Origin: Knoellia aerolata DSM 18566
Lineage (GTDB): Bacteria; Actinomycetota; Actinomycetes; Actinomycetales; Dermatophilaceae
Length of the DNA stretch: 56,931 bases
Reading direction: 5' to 3'
Assembly: GCF_000768695.1 (NCBI RefSeq)
Contig: NZ_AVPL01000021.1
Span: forward strand, 1-56,931
Shown: piece by piece, positions 16,563 to 24,402 of the stretch
Position numbering within the stretch: the first letter of the stretch is position 1
How the letters are laid out: each line of letters opens with the position of its first letter
The notes under the pieces: generated by a model
Seen by the model: the letters and a program-made list of their open reading frames with translations, nothing else
The model's database searches: none
Told to the model about the DNA's origin: nothing
Translations under genes and position numbers: made by a program

Positions 16563-17737
16563 GCGACGCGGCCGACGGGCCGGGCGTGGCCGGCGGGCCG
16601 GGCGTGGCCGGCGGGCACGGCTTCCGGTCCGACATCGTCGAGTCCGGTGACGGACGTGCCTTCGACGGCTCGCTCGACGCCACGGCGCGCATCGTCGACG
16701 CCGGGGCGGACAATGACGACGAGCGGGTCGTCGAGGCGGCCCTGCGCCCCAAACGGCTCTCGGAGTTCCCCGGGCAGACGCGGGTGCGTGACCAGCTCGG
16801 CCTGGTGCTCGAGGCGGCCCGGCGCCGGGGGACCGTGCCCGACCACATCCTGCTGTCGGGCCCGCCCGGGCTCGGCAAGACGACCCTGGCCCTCATCGTG
16901 GCCGCCGAGCTGGAGCGACCCATCCGGGTGACGTCCGGCCCGGCCATCCAGCACGCCGGCGACCTCGCTGCGGTGCTGTCCTCGCTCGACGAGGGGGAGG
17001 TGCTCTTCCTCGACGAGATCCACCGGATGTCACGCGCGGCGGAGGAAATGCTCTACCTCGCGATGGAGGACTTCCGGGTCGACGTCATCGTCGGCAAGGG
17101 CCCCGGCGCGACGGCGATCCCGCTCGAGCTCCCGCCGTTCACCGTCGTCGGGGCGACCACCCGGTCCGGCCTGCTGCCGGCGCCGCTGCGCGACCGGTTC
17201 GGCTTCACCGGCCACCTCGACTACTACGACGCCTCCGACCTCACGACGATCCTGCGTCGCTCCGCCGGGCTGCTCGGCGTCGAGGCGGACGAGCCGGGGA
17301 TCACCGAGATCTCCGGCCGGTCCCGGGGCACACCCCGGATCGCCAACCGGCTGCTGCGCCGGGTGCGCGACTGGGCCCAGGTCCACGGCTCCGGCGCGGT
17401 CGACGAGGACGCCGCCCACGCGGCGCTGCGGCTCTTCGACGTCGACGACGCCGGACTCGACCGGCTCGACCGGGCCGTCCTCGACGCCCTCTGCCGGCGC
17501 TTCGGCGGGGGGCCGGTCGGGCTGTCCACGCTGGCGATCGCCGTGGGGGAGGAGTCCGACACCGTCGAGACCGTCGCCGAGCCCTACCTCGTGCGCGAGG
17601 GCTTCATGGTGCGCACCCCACGAGGGCGCGCGGCCTCCGCCAAGGCGTGGCGCCACCTGGGGCTCACCCCGCCGCGCGACGTCGTCGCCCAAGGCGTCCT
17701 GCCCCTCGACGAGGGTCCCGGCCGTCTCGGCGGGTGA
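16559..17737 (+). CDS. ruvB: Holliday junction branch-migration ATPase RuvB
   Basis: A 392-residue AAA+ motor of branch migration. It has Walker [13 protein letters not shown], Walker [11 protein letters not shown], sensor GATTRSGLL, and the C-terminal winged helix [14 protein letters not shown] then FMVRTPRGR. The N-terminus is about 45 residues longer than in E. coli and contains two identical hexapeptides, [12 protein letters not shown], encoded by perfect 18-bp direct repeats. The start ATG overlaps the ruvA stop (ATGA). Confidence 0.98.
   Translation: MSDAADGPGVAGGPGVAGGHGFRSDIVESGDGRAFDGSLDATARIVDAGADNDDERVVEAALRPKRLSEFPGQTRVRDQLGLVLEAARRRGTVPDHILLSGPPGLGKTTLALIVAAELERPIRVTSGPAIQHAGDLAAVLSSLDEGEVLFLDEIHRMSRAAEEMLYLAMEDFRVDVIVGKGPGATAIPLELPPFTVVGATTRSGLLPAPLRDRFGFTGHLDYYDASDLTTILRRSAGLLGVEADEPGITEISGRSRGTPRIANRLLRRVRDWAQVHGSGAVDEDAAHAALRLFDVDDAGLDRLDRAVLDALCRRFGGGPVGLSTLAIAVGEESDTVETVAEPYLVREGFMVRTPRGRAASAKAWRHLGLTPPRDVVAQGVLPLDEGPGRLGG
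16577..16612 (+). repeat. Two perfect 18-bp tandem repeats in the ruvB 5' end
   Basis: The 18-bp unit GGGCCGGGCGTGGCCGGC at 16577-16594 is repeated without change at 16595-16612 and encodes GPGVAG twice in the disordered N-terminal tail of RuvB. Copy number may vary between strains by slippage. Confidence 0.85.
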
Positions 17738-17917
17738 GGTCGCCCGGCGAACCGGTGCCACGGCATACGCGGCAGTCCCGGGCACCTCGACCGGGTGTCG
17801 CGCGTTGGTCGAGGGTGAACGCGTCACCTATGCTGACCCGACGGCCCGGCGTCGCCCGGGCCGCTGACGCGCCCGGCCCCACAAGGGCCAGGTGAAACCA
17901 GACTCGAAGGACTCTCC
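17738..17917 (+). promoter_or_regulatory. ruvB-yajC intergenic region with promoter of yajC-secDF
   Basis: A good promoter is visible: TTGGTC (17805-17810), 18-bp spacer, TATGCT (17829-17834). The yajC start is 84 bp further, with a GAAGGA Shine-Dalgarno. The gap also carries a non-coding copy of CACGGCATAC (17759-17768), the motif repeated across the window. No small gene is seen. Confidence 0.6.
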
Positions 17918-18217
17918 ATGAATTCCGGTGCCGGCTTCGGCAACCTCCTCGTGCTCGCCCTGCCCCTGCTGCTGCTGGCGTTCCTCATGCTCACGCAGCG
18001 CAAGCGCGGACGTGAGGTGCAGGCGTTCCAGTCGGCGCTCAGTGTCGGCGACGCGGTCGTGATGACCTCGGGCCTCTACGGCACGATCGTCGTGCTCGAC
18101 GACAGCACCGCGCTCCTCGAGATCGCCCCCGGTGTGCAGGTGCGCGTCGACCGTCGCGCCATCGGGATGGCCCAGCCCGGCGTGACCGACGCCCCGCCGA
18201 CCCCCGAGGCCGACTGA
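17918..18217 (+). CDS. yajC: Preprotein translocase subunit YajC
   Basis: A 99-residue single-span membrane protein of the SecDF-YajC complex. The N-terminal anchor is FGNLLVLALPLLLLAFLMLTQ, then a basic RKRGREVQAFQ stretch and the YajC domain VGDAVVMTSGLYGTIVVLDD. It is followed after 1 bp by secD and has its own upstream promoter. Confidence 0.95.
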   Translation: MNSGAGFGNLLVLALPLLLLAFLMLTQRKRGREVQAFQSALSVGDAVVMTSGLYGTIVVLDDSTALLEIAPGVQVRVDRRAIGMAQPGVTDAPPTPEAD

Positions 18218-18218
18218 C

Positions 18219-20057
18219 ATGGCGCAGATGAGCCACGCGAAGTTCGCCCGCCGCGCCCTCGCGGGGATGGCGGTCCTCGCCCTGGCCCTCATGGGCCTGC
18301 TCGTCGGGTCGAACCAGTTCGGCGACGGCAGCTACGCCCCTAAGCTCGGCCTCGACCTCGAGGGCGGGACCCAGATCATCCTCGAGCCGCGGGTCACCGG
18401 GAACCGGGAGGTCTCGCCCGAGCAGATCGCCCAGGCGCGCGACATCATCGTCCAGCGCGTCGACGCCGGCGGCGTCGCCGGCGCCGAGGTCACGACGCAG
18501 GGTGGCCGCAACATCGTCGTGAGCATGCCCGGCACCCCGAGCAAGAGCACCGAGGACGCGATCCGTCGCTCCTCCCAGCTCCAGTTCCGCCCCGTCCTCG
18601 CGATCGCCGCCGGCTCCCCGCAGCCGGCGCCCTCCGTCTCGCCCAGCGCGTCCCCGAGCGCGCCGGCCAGCCCGGGCGCCAGCGGCACGGCCACGCCGAG
18701 CGTGGCCCCGTCGGCGAGCGTCCCCTCCGCCAACCCGGCGAGCCCGTCGGCCACCAACAACTCCGCGATCCCGGGGGCCCTGACCACCGGGACCACCTCC
18801 CCGTCGCCCTCGCCCTCGCCGTCCGCGTCGGCCAGCCCGTCCGCCTCCCCGAGCCCGAGCCCCAGCCCCAGCCCGAGCGGCCCCGCGTCGACGCCTGCCG
18901 GTGACCCGTTCAGCCTCGAGCAGATCACCCCCGAGCTGACCGCCCAGTTCACCGCGCTCAACTGCGCCGAGGAGGGGTCCCTCGACGAGCTCGTCGACGA
19001 CCCCGACAAGCCCATCGTCACGTGTGACGCCGACGGTGCCGCCAAGTACATCCTCGGCCCGGTCGTCGTCTCCGGCGACAAGATCAGCGACGCCAGCGCC
19101 GGCTACCAGGTCGGCCCCAACGGCCAGCAGACGAGCCGGGTCGAGATCCAGCTCAACCTCAACGACGAGGGCGCCAAGCAGTACGCCGACGTCTCCAAGA
19201 AGATGGTCGTCCTCCAGCAGCCGCAGAACCAGCTGGCCGCGACGCTCGACTCCCGGGTCATCGTCGCGCCGAGCTTCAACGAGGCGATCCTCGACGGCAA
19301 CGCCAGCATCACCGGCGGCTTCGGCATCGACGAGGCCCGAGACCTGGCCCAGCAGCTGAAGTTCGGTGCGCTGCCGATCTCCTTCGACCTCCAGACACGT
19401 GAGCAGATCAGCCCCACCCTGGGCAGCGAGCAGCTCCGCTACGGCCTCTACGCCGGCATCATCGGGCTCCTCCTCGTCGTCCTGTACTCGCTGGCGCAGT
19501 ACCGCCTGCTCGGCCTCGTCACCGTCGCCTCGATCCTCGTCGCGGGGCTGCTCACCTACCTCGCGATCGCGATCCTCGGGTGGTCGCACAACTACCGGCT
19601 CGACATGGCCGGTGTCACCGGTCTCATCGTCGCCATCGGCTTCACCGCGGACTCGTTCATCGTCTACTTCGAACGCATCCGTGACGAGCTGCGGGAGGGG
19701 CGCTCGCTCGAGAGCGCCGTGGCCACCGGCTGGGACCGCGCCAAGCGCACGATCCTCATCGCCGACGGCGTCAACTTCCTCGCCGCGATCGTCCTCTACG
19801 TCCTCGCGAGCTCGAGCGTGCGCGGCTTCGCGTTCACCCTCGGCCTCACGACCCTGCTCGACATCCTCATCGTCTTCATGTTCACCCACCCCCTGGTCAC
19901 GCTCCTCGCGCGGCTGCCGTTCTTCCGTGACGGCCACCGGTTCTCGGGTCTGGACCCGCAGAAGCTCGGTGCCGTCAAGAAGACCTCGTATGCCGGCCGC
20001 GGCCGGTTCACGACGAAACCGCCCCGTGTCGCGGGCGGCGAAGGGAGCGCGTCGTGA
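18219..20057 (+). CDS. secD: Protein translocase subunit SecD
   Basis: A 612-residue membrane protein that uses the proton gradient to help protein export. It has a first span near residues 13-30, the motif LGLDLEGGTQIILEP, the P1 head domain, and five C-terminal spans (LRYGLYAGIIGLLLVVLYSLA onward), including GFTADSFIVYFERIRDELREG. Residues about 132-229 are an Ala/Pro/Ser/Thr low-complexity insert (SPSPSPSPSASASPS type) in the periplasmic domain, longer than in typical SecD. The stop overlaps secF by 4 bp (GTGA). Confidence 0.97.
   Translation: MAQMSHAKFARRALAGMAVLALALMGLLVGSNQFGDGSYAPKLGLDLEGGTQIILEPRVTGNREVSPEQIAQARDIIVQRVDAGGVAGAEVTTQGGRNIVVSMPGTPSKSTEDAIRRSSQLQFRPVLAIAAGSPQPAPSVSPSASPSAPASPGASGTATPSVAPSASVPSANPASPSATNNSAIPGALTTGTTSPSPSPSPSASASPSASPSPSPSPSPSGPASTPAGDPFSLEQITPELTAQFTALNCAEEGSLDELVDDPDKPIVTCDADGAAKYILGPVVVSGDKISDASAGYQVGPNGQQTSRVEIQLNLNDEGAKQYADVSKKMVVLQQPQNQLAATLDSRVIVAPSFNEAILDGNASITGGFGIDEARDLAQQLKFGALPISFDLQTREQISPTLGSEQLRYGLYAGIIGLLLVVLYSLAQYRLLGLVTVASILVAGLLTYLAIAILGWSHNYRLDMAGVTGLIVAIGFTADSFIVYFERIRDELREGRSLESAVATGWDRAKRTILIADGVNFLAAIVLYVLASSSVRGFAFTLGLTTLLDILIVFMFTHPLVTLLARLPFFRDGHRFSGLDPQKLGAVKKTSYAGRGRFTTKPPRVAGGEGSAS
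18613..18910 (+). repeat. Pro/Ser-coding low-complexity stretch within secD
   Basis: Short repeated codons for Ser-Pro and Ala-Ser (runs such as AGCCCGAGCCCC) encode about 98 residues of A/P/S/T-rich linker inside the exported loop of SecD. It is probably unstructured and may change length by slippage. Confidence 0.7.
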
Positions 20058-21235
20058 AGTTCTCCGACCTCGGCAACGACCTCTACACCGGGAAGCGGTC
20101 GATCCCGGTCGTCCGCAGAAGGGCGAGGTTCTACCTCGTCTCACTGATCCTCATGGCCATCGCCGTGTCCGGTCTGGCCATCAACAAGCTCAACCTCGGG
20201 CTCGAGTTCAAGGGTGGCTCGGAGTTCCGGGTGACCAGCACCTCGGTCCCGGGCGACTACGAGGCGACCGCCCGTGAGGCCCTCGGTGCCGCGGACGACT
20301 CGCAGGGGGTCCGCGTCTCCAAGCTCGGCGCCGGCACCGTGCGCGTGCAGACCGAGCGGCTCGACGACGTCGAGAGCGCCCGCGTGCGCACCGAGCTCGC
20401 CAGGACCTTCTCGGTCGCCGAGGAGAACGTCAGCGCGACCTTCATCGGTCCGTCGTGGGGCGACTCGGTCACCAAGCAGGCCCTGCGGGCGCTCATCATC
20501 TTCGTCATCCTCGTGGCCGCCGTCCTGGCGATCTACTTCCGCAACTGGAAGATGGCCCTGGCCGCGCTCATCGCGCTGGTCCACGACCTCATCATCACCG
20601 TGGGCATCTACTCGTTCAGCAAGTTCGAGGTGTCCCCGGCCACGATGATCGGCTTTCTCACGGTCCTCGGGTACTCGATCTACGACACCGTCGTCGTGTT
20701 CGACAAGGTGCGCGAGAACACCAACGAGGCGTTCGCCAACGGCCGGATGAGCTTCGCGAAGGCGGCCAACCTCGCCGTCAACCAGACCCTCGTCCGGTCG
20801 CTCAACACGACGGTCATCGGGATCCTGCCGATCCTGTCCGTCATGGTCGTCGGTGCGATCTTCCTCGGCCCCGGCACGCTGCTCGACCTCGCCCTGGTCC
20901 TCTTCATCGGGATCCTCGTCGGCGCCTACTCCTCGATCTTTTTGGCGACCCCGCTCCTCGTGAGCCTGCGGGCCAAGGACGACGCGGTCGTCGAGCTCGA
21001 CAAGCGGGCGTCACGCTCGCAGGCCAAGCGCGACAGGGAGAGTCCCGCGGTGGCGGCCCCGGCCGACCCTGACGAGGTCGACGTCGACCCGGACCGGGAG
21101 GCCGCTCTGGCCACCTCGGCGCCGATGGCGAGCGGCGAGGACTCGGCGACGATCACCGGCCGCCAGGTGCACAAGTACGCCCAGGCCGGGCCGCGCAACC
21201 AGCCCAAGCGTCCCCCGAAGTCCCGTCGCAAGTAG
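20054..21235 (+). CDS. secF: Protein translocase subunit SecF
   Basis: A 393-residue partner of SecD with six membrane spans. Motifs are LNLGLEFKGGSEFRV near residue 50, ATMIGFLTVLGYSIYDTVVVFDKVRENT and LVRSLNTTVIGILP. The final 70 residues are polar and acidic/basic, a cytosolic tail common in actinobacteria. The start GTG overlaps secD (GTGA). apt begins 3 bp after the stop. Confidence 0.97.
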   Translation: MKFSDLGNDLYTGKRSIPVVRRRARFYLVSLILMAIAVSGLAINKLNLGLEFKGGSEFRVTSTSVPGDYEATAREALGAADDSQGVRVSKLGAGTVRVQTERLDDVESARVRTELARTFSVAEENVSATFIGPSWGDSVTKQALRALIIFVILVAAVLAIYFRNWKMALAALIALVHDLIITVGIYSFSKFEVSPATMIGFLTVLGYSIYDTVVVFDKVRENTNEAFANGRMSFAKAANLAVNQTLVRSLNTTVIGILPILSVMVVGAIFLGPGTLLDLALVLFIGILVGAYSSIFLATPLLVSLRAKDDAVVELDKRASRSQAKRDRESPAVAAPADPDEVDVDPDREAALATSAPMASGEDSATITGRQVHKYAQAGPRNQPKRPPKSRRK

Positions 21236-21238
21236 CCC

Positions 21239-21796
21239 GTGAGCGACCTCGACGTGCTGTCCGATCTCATCGCGAGCCGGCTGCGTGACGTCCCCGACTT
21301 CCCCCGCACGGGGGTCGTCTTCAAGGACATCACGCCGCTGCTCGGCGACGGGGACGCCTTCGGTGAGGTGGTCCGGGCCCTGGCGGCACGGCATACGCAG
21401 GGTGAGAGCCGCGTCGACGTCGTGGCGGGCGTGGAGGCACGAGGCTTCATCATCGGGGCCGCCCTGGCGCACGAGCTCGGCGTCGGTTTCGTGCCGGTCC
21501 GCAAGGCCGGGAAGCTGCCCGGCGAGACGGTGCAGTCGACCTACGACCTCGAGTACGGCTCGGCCACGATCGAGGTCCACGTCGACGCCGTGACCCCCGG
21601 GCAGCGCGTGCTGCTCGTCGACGACGTCCTCGCGACCGGCGGCACCGCCATCGCGGCCTGGGACCTGCTCACCCGGTGCGGCGCCGACGTCGTCGAGCTC
21701 ACGACGATCGTCGAGCTGGCCTTCCTCGACGGGCGGGCGGCGATGGGGGAGCGGGCGGTCCACGCGCTGCACGTCGTCGGTGGCGCGGACGCCTAG
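21239..21796 (+). CDS. apt: Adenine phosphoribosyltransferase
   Basis: A 185-residue purine salvage enzyme (adenine + PRPP to AMP). The sequence shows FPRTGVVFKDITPLLGD, the EARGFIIG loop, VPVRKAGKLPGETV and the PRPP-binding VLLVDDVLATGGTAIAA. GTG start 3 bp after secF. It precedes rel, the usual actinobacterial order (Rv2584c-Rv2583c). Confidence 0.96.
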   Translation: MSDLDVLSDLIASRLRDVPDFPRTGVVFKDITPLLGDGDAFGEVVRALAARHTQGESRVDVVAGVEARGFIIGAALAHELGVGFVPVRKAGKLPGETVQSTYDLEYGSATIEVHVDAVTPGQRVLLVDDVLATGGTAIAAWDLLTRCGADVVELTTIVELAFLDGRAAMGERAVHALHVVGGADA

Positions 21797-21805
21797 ACTC
21801 GCTCC
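21794..21805 (+). promoter_or_regulatory. Leaderless-type -10 box of rel
   Basis: TAGACT (21794-21799) overlaps the apt stop codon and ends 6 nt before the rel ATG, so a transcript would begin at the start codon. No Shine-Dalgarno precedes the ATG. Confidence 0.5.
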
Positions 21806-24097
21806 ATGGCAGAGGAGACCACGCCGATCCCGGTGCGCAGTGGGGCGTCCGGCTCCAACCGCGCTCGTGCGCGTGCTCGCCTCGCCCGTTTCGGCGGGGT
21901 GCGTCCCTCGACGCACCCGGTGCTCGAGCCCCTGCTCACGTCGGTCCGCCTGACCCACCCCAAGTCCGACGTCTCGGTCATCGAGCGGGCCTACGACGTC
22001 GCCGAGCGCGCCCACGAGGGCCAGATGCGCAAGAGCGGGGACGCCTACATCACCCACCCTCTCGCCGTGGCGACGATCCTCGCCGAGCTGGGCATGACCC
22101 CGCCGACGCTGGCCGCGGCCCTCCTGCACGATACCGTCGAGGACACCGACTACGGGCTGCCGCAGCTCGAGAAGGACTTCGGCGCCGAGATCGCGATGCT
22201 CGTCGACGGCGTCACCAAGCTCGACAAGGTCACCTACGGCCAGGCCGCCCAGGCCGAGACCGTGCGCAAGATGGTCGTGGCGATGGCCCGCGACATCCGC
22301 GTCCTCGTCATCAAGCTCGCCGACCGGCTCCACAACGCGCGGACCTGGCGCTACGTCTCGCGCGAGTCGGCCCAGCGCAAGGCCCGCGAGACCCTCGAGA
22401 TCTACGCCCCGCTGGCCCACCGGCTCGGCATGAACACGATCAAGTGGGAGCTGGAGGACCTGTCGTTCCAGACCCTGTACCCCAAGGTCTACGACGAGAT
22501 CGTCCGCCTCGTCGCCGAGCGGGCGCCGGCGCGTGAGGAGTACCTCGCGACCGTGCGCGACAGCGTCGAGTCCGACCTGCGCGAGGCCAAGCTCAAGGCG
22601 ACGGTGACCGGGCGCCCGAAGCACTACTACTCCGTCTACCAGAAGATGATCGTCGGCGGCCGCGACTTCGAGCAGATCTACGACCTCGTCGCGGTGCGCG
22701 TCCTCGTCGACACGGTGCGCGACTGCTACGCCGCCCTCGGTGCGATGCACGCCCGCTGGACCCCGGTGCCGGGCCGCTTCAAGGACTACATCGCGACCCC
22801 GAAGTTCAACATGTACCAGTCCCTGCACACGACGGTCATCGGACCCGAGGGCAAGCCGGTCGAGATCCAGATCCGCACGCACACCATGCACCGCCGTGCC
22901 GAGTACGGCGTCGCGGCCCACTGGAAGTACAAGGAGAAGCCGGGCGGTCCGGAGACGCCGTCGACGAGCAACACCGGCGCCAACGACATGGCCTGGCTGC
23001 GCCAGCTCCTCGACTGGCAGAACGAGACCGCCGACCCGGGTGAGTTCCTCGAGTCGCTGCGCTTCGAGATCAACGCCAGCGAGGTCTACGTCTTCACCCC
23101 CAAGGGGCAGCTCGTCGGCCTCCCCGCGGGCTCGACCCCCGTCGACTTCGCGTATGCCGTCCACACCGAGGTCGGCCACCACACCATCGGGGCCCGCGTG
23201 AACGGCCGCCTCGTGCCGCTGGAGTCGCGTCTCGACAACGGCGACACCGTCGAGGTGCTCACCTCCAAGGCAGACGGGGCCGGCCCGTCCCGCGACTGGC
23301 TCACCTTCGTCAAGTCGGCCCGGGCGCGCAACAAGATCCGTCACTGGTTCACCCGTGAGCGCCGCGAGGAGATGATCGACAACGGCAAGGAGTCGCTCGT
23401 CAAGGCGATGCGCAAGCGCAGCCTGCCGGTCGCGCGCATGTCGTCGGTCGAGTCGCTCACCGGCGTCGCCGAGGAGCTCCGGCTCAGCGGGATCGACGCC
23501 CTGTACGCCGCCATCGGCGAGGGGCATGTCAGCGCCCAGCACGTCGTGGCCCGCCTGCTCGCGGCCCAGGGCGGCGAGGAGTCGAGCGAGGACCTCGCCG
23601 AGACGACGGTGCCGCGCCCGATCTCCAACCGCCGCCGACGCGCCGGCGACCCCGGCGTCGTCGTCAAGGACATGTCCGACGTGTGGGTCAAGCTCGCCCG
23701 CTGCTGCACGCCGGTGCCCGGCGACGACATCCTCGGGTTCGTCACCCGCGGCATGGGGGTCTCGGTGCACCGCCGCGACTGCACCAACGCCGAGTCGCTG
23801 CTGCGCCAGGACGACAAGATCATCGAGGTCGAGTGGGCGCCGACGGCGAACAGCATCTTCCTCGTGCAGCTCCAGGTCGAGGCACTCGACCGGTCGGCCC
23901 TGCTGTCCGACGTCACCCGGGTCCTGTCCGAGAGCGGGGTCAACATCCTCAGTGCGACGGTGCACACCTCGCGGGACCGGGTCGCCGGGCTGAAGTTCAC
24001 CTTCGAGATGGGTGACCCCAGCCACCTCGACCACGTCATCCGCAGCGTGCGCGGAGTCGGAGGCGTCTTCGACGCCTACCGCGTCACCCAGACCTGA
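21806..24097 (+). CDS. rel: Bifunctional (p)ppGpp synthetase/hydrolase Rel (RSH)
   Basis: A 763-residue stringent-response enzyme that makes and degrades (p)ppGpp. Domains in order: HD hydrolase with His108-Asp109 in LLHDTVEDT and [12 protein letters not shown]; synthetase with [13 protein letters not shown] and [16 protein letters not shown] domain ([16 protein letters not shown]); conserved-cysteine/zinc-finger region ([20 protein letters not shown], with HRRDCTN); and a C-terminal ACT domain. Both active sites look intact, so bifunctional. Its 3' end faces a DUF349 gene across a 305-bp repeat-filled gap. Confidence 0.98.
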   Translation: MAEETTPIPVRSGASGSNRARARARLARFGGVRPSTHPVLEPLLTSVRLTHPKSDVSVIERAYDVAERAHEGQMRKSGDAYITHPLAVATILAELGMTPPTLAAALLHDTVEDTDYGLPQLEKDFGAEIAMLVDGVTKLDKVTYGQAAQAETVRKMVVAMARDIRVLVIKLADRLHNARTWRYVSRESAQRKARETLEIYAPLAHRLGMNTIKWELEDLSFQTLYPKVYDEIVRLVAERAPAREEYLATVRDSVESDLREAKLKATVTGRPKHYYSVYQKMIVGGRDFEQIYDLVAVRVLVDTVRDCYAALGAMHARWTPVPGRFKDYIATPKFNMYQSLHTTVIGPEGKPVEIQIRTHTMHRRAEYGVAAHWKYKEKPGGPETPSTSNTGANDMAWLRQLLDWQNETADPGEFLESLRFEINASEVYVFTPKGQLVGLPAGSTPVDFAYAVHTEVGHHTIGARVNGRLVPLESRLDNGDTVEVLTSKADGAGPSRDWLTFVKSARARNKIRHWFTRERREEMIDNGKESLVKAMRKRSLPVARMSSVESLTGVAEELRLSGIDALYAAIGEGHVSAQHVVARLLAAQGGEESSEDLAETTVPRPISNRRRRAGDPGVVVKDMSDVWVKLARCCTPVPGDDILGFVTRGMGVSVHRRDCTNAESLLRQDDKIIEVEWAPTANSIFLVQLQVEALDRSALLSDVTRVLSESGVNILSATVHTSRDRVAGLKFTFEMGDPSHLDHVIRSVRGVGGVFDAYRVTQT

Positions 24098-24402
24098 CCC
24101 CCGACTTATTGCGCATTCCGGTCGGGCAAACCCGACTGATTGCGCATTCCGGTCGGATCTCGGGAGGCCGTCCGGCCGTGGGACCTGACCGGAATGCGCC
24201 ATCAGTCGGGGGGTGGTCCGCCGACGCTTCCCGAAGAACTGGCTCGCGAGCCGCGTGGTGCCTCGCGAGCCTCATCGCGAACCGACGTCTTTGCGCCTTC
24301 CGGTCACCGCGGAGGCCGACCGGGCGTCGCGATGTGACCGGAATGCGCAATAGGTGGGGTTTGCTGGACCGGTATGCGCAATAAGTCGGGGGGCGGGGGG
24401 CG
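24098..24402. repeat. Palindromic repeat cluster A (REP/BIME-like) between convergent rel and DUF349 genes
   Basis: This 305-bp gap holds no gene. It contains six copies of a ~24-bp unit with core TTATTGCGCATTCCGGT: direct at 24100-24123, 24131-24154 and (diverged) 24282-24305; inverted at 24187-24210, 24336-24359 and 24367-24390. Arms pair as 2 with 3, 4 with 5, and outermost 1 with 6. Copies 1 and 6 share ACTTATTG, while 2 and 3 share ACTGAT, so variants match within pairs. In the centre, GGCTCGCGAGCC (24241-24252) and CTCGCGAG (24262-24269) form further palindromes. RNA from either strand would fold strongly, so it may end both transcripts. Confidence 0.85.

Noticed and set aside
21011-24202. 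1,063-codon minus-strand frame opposite secF, apt and rel
   Set aside because: Antisense shadow of three solid genes; no recognisable motif.
24109-24384. Short open frames across the repeat units (and the matching ones near 41.7 kb)
   Set aside because: They only translate the repeat (PTYCAFRS / IAHSG pieces) and lack Shine-Dalgarno sites.
24098-24402. CRISPR-like array
   Set aside because: Repeats are inverted as well as direct, spacing is irregular and no cas gene is present.
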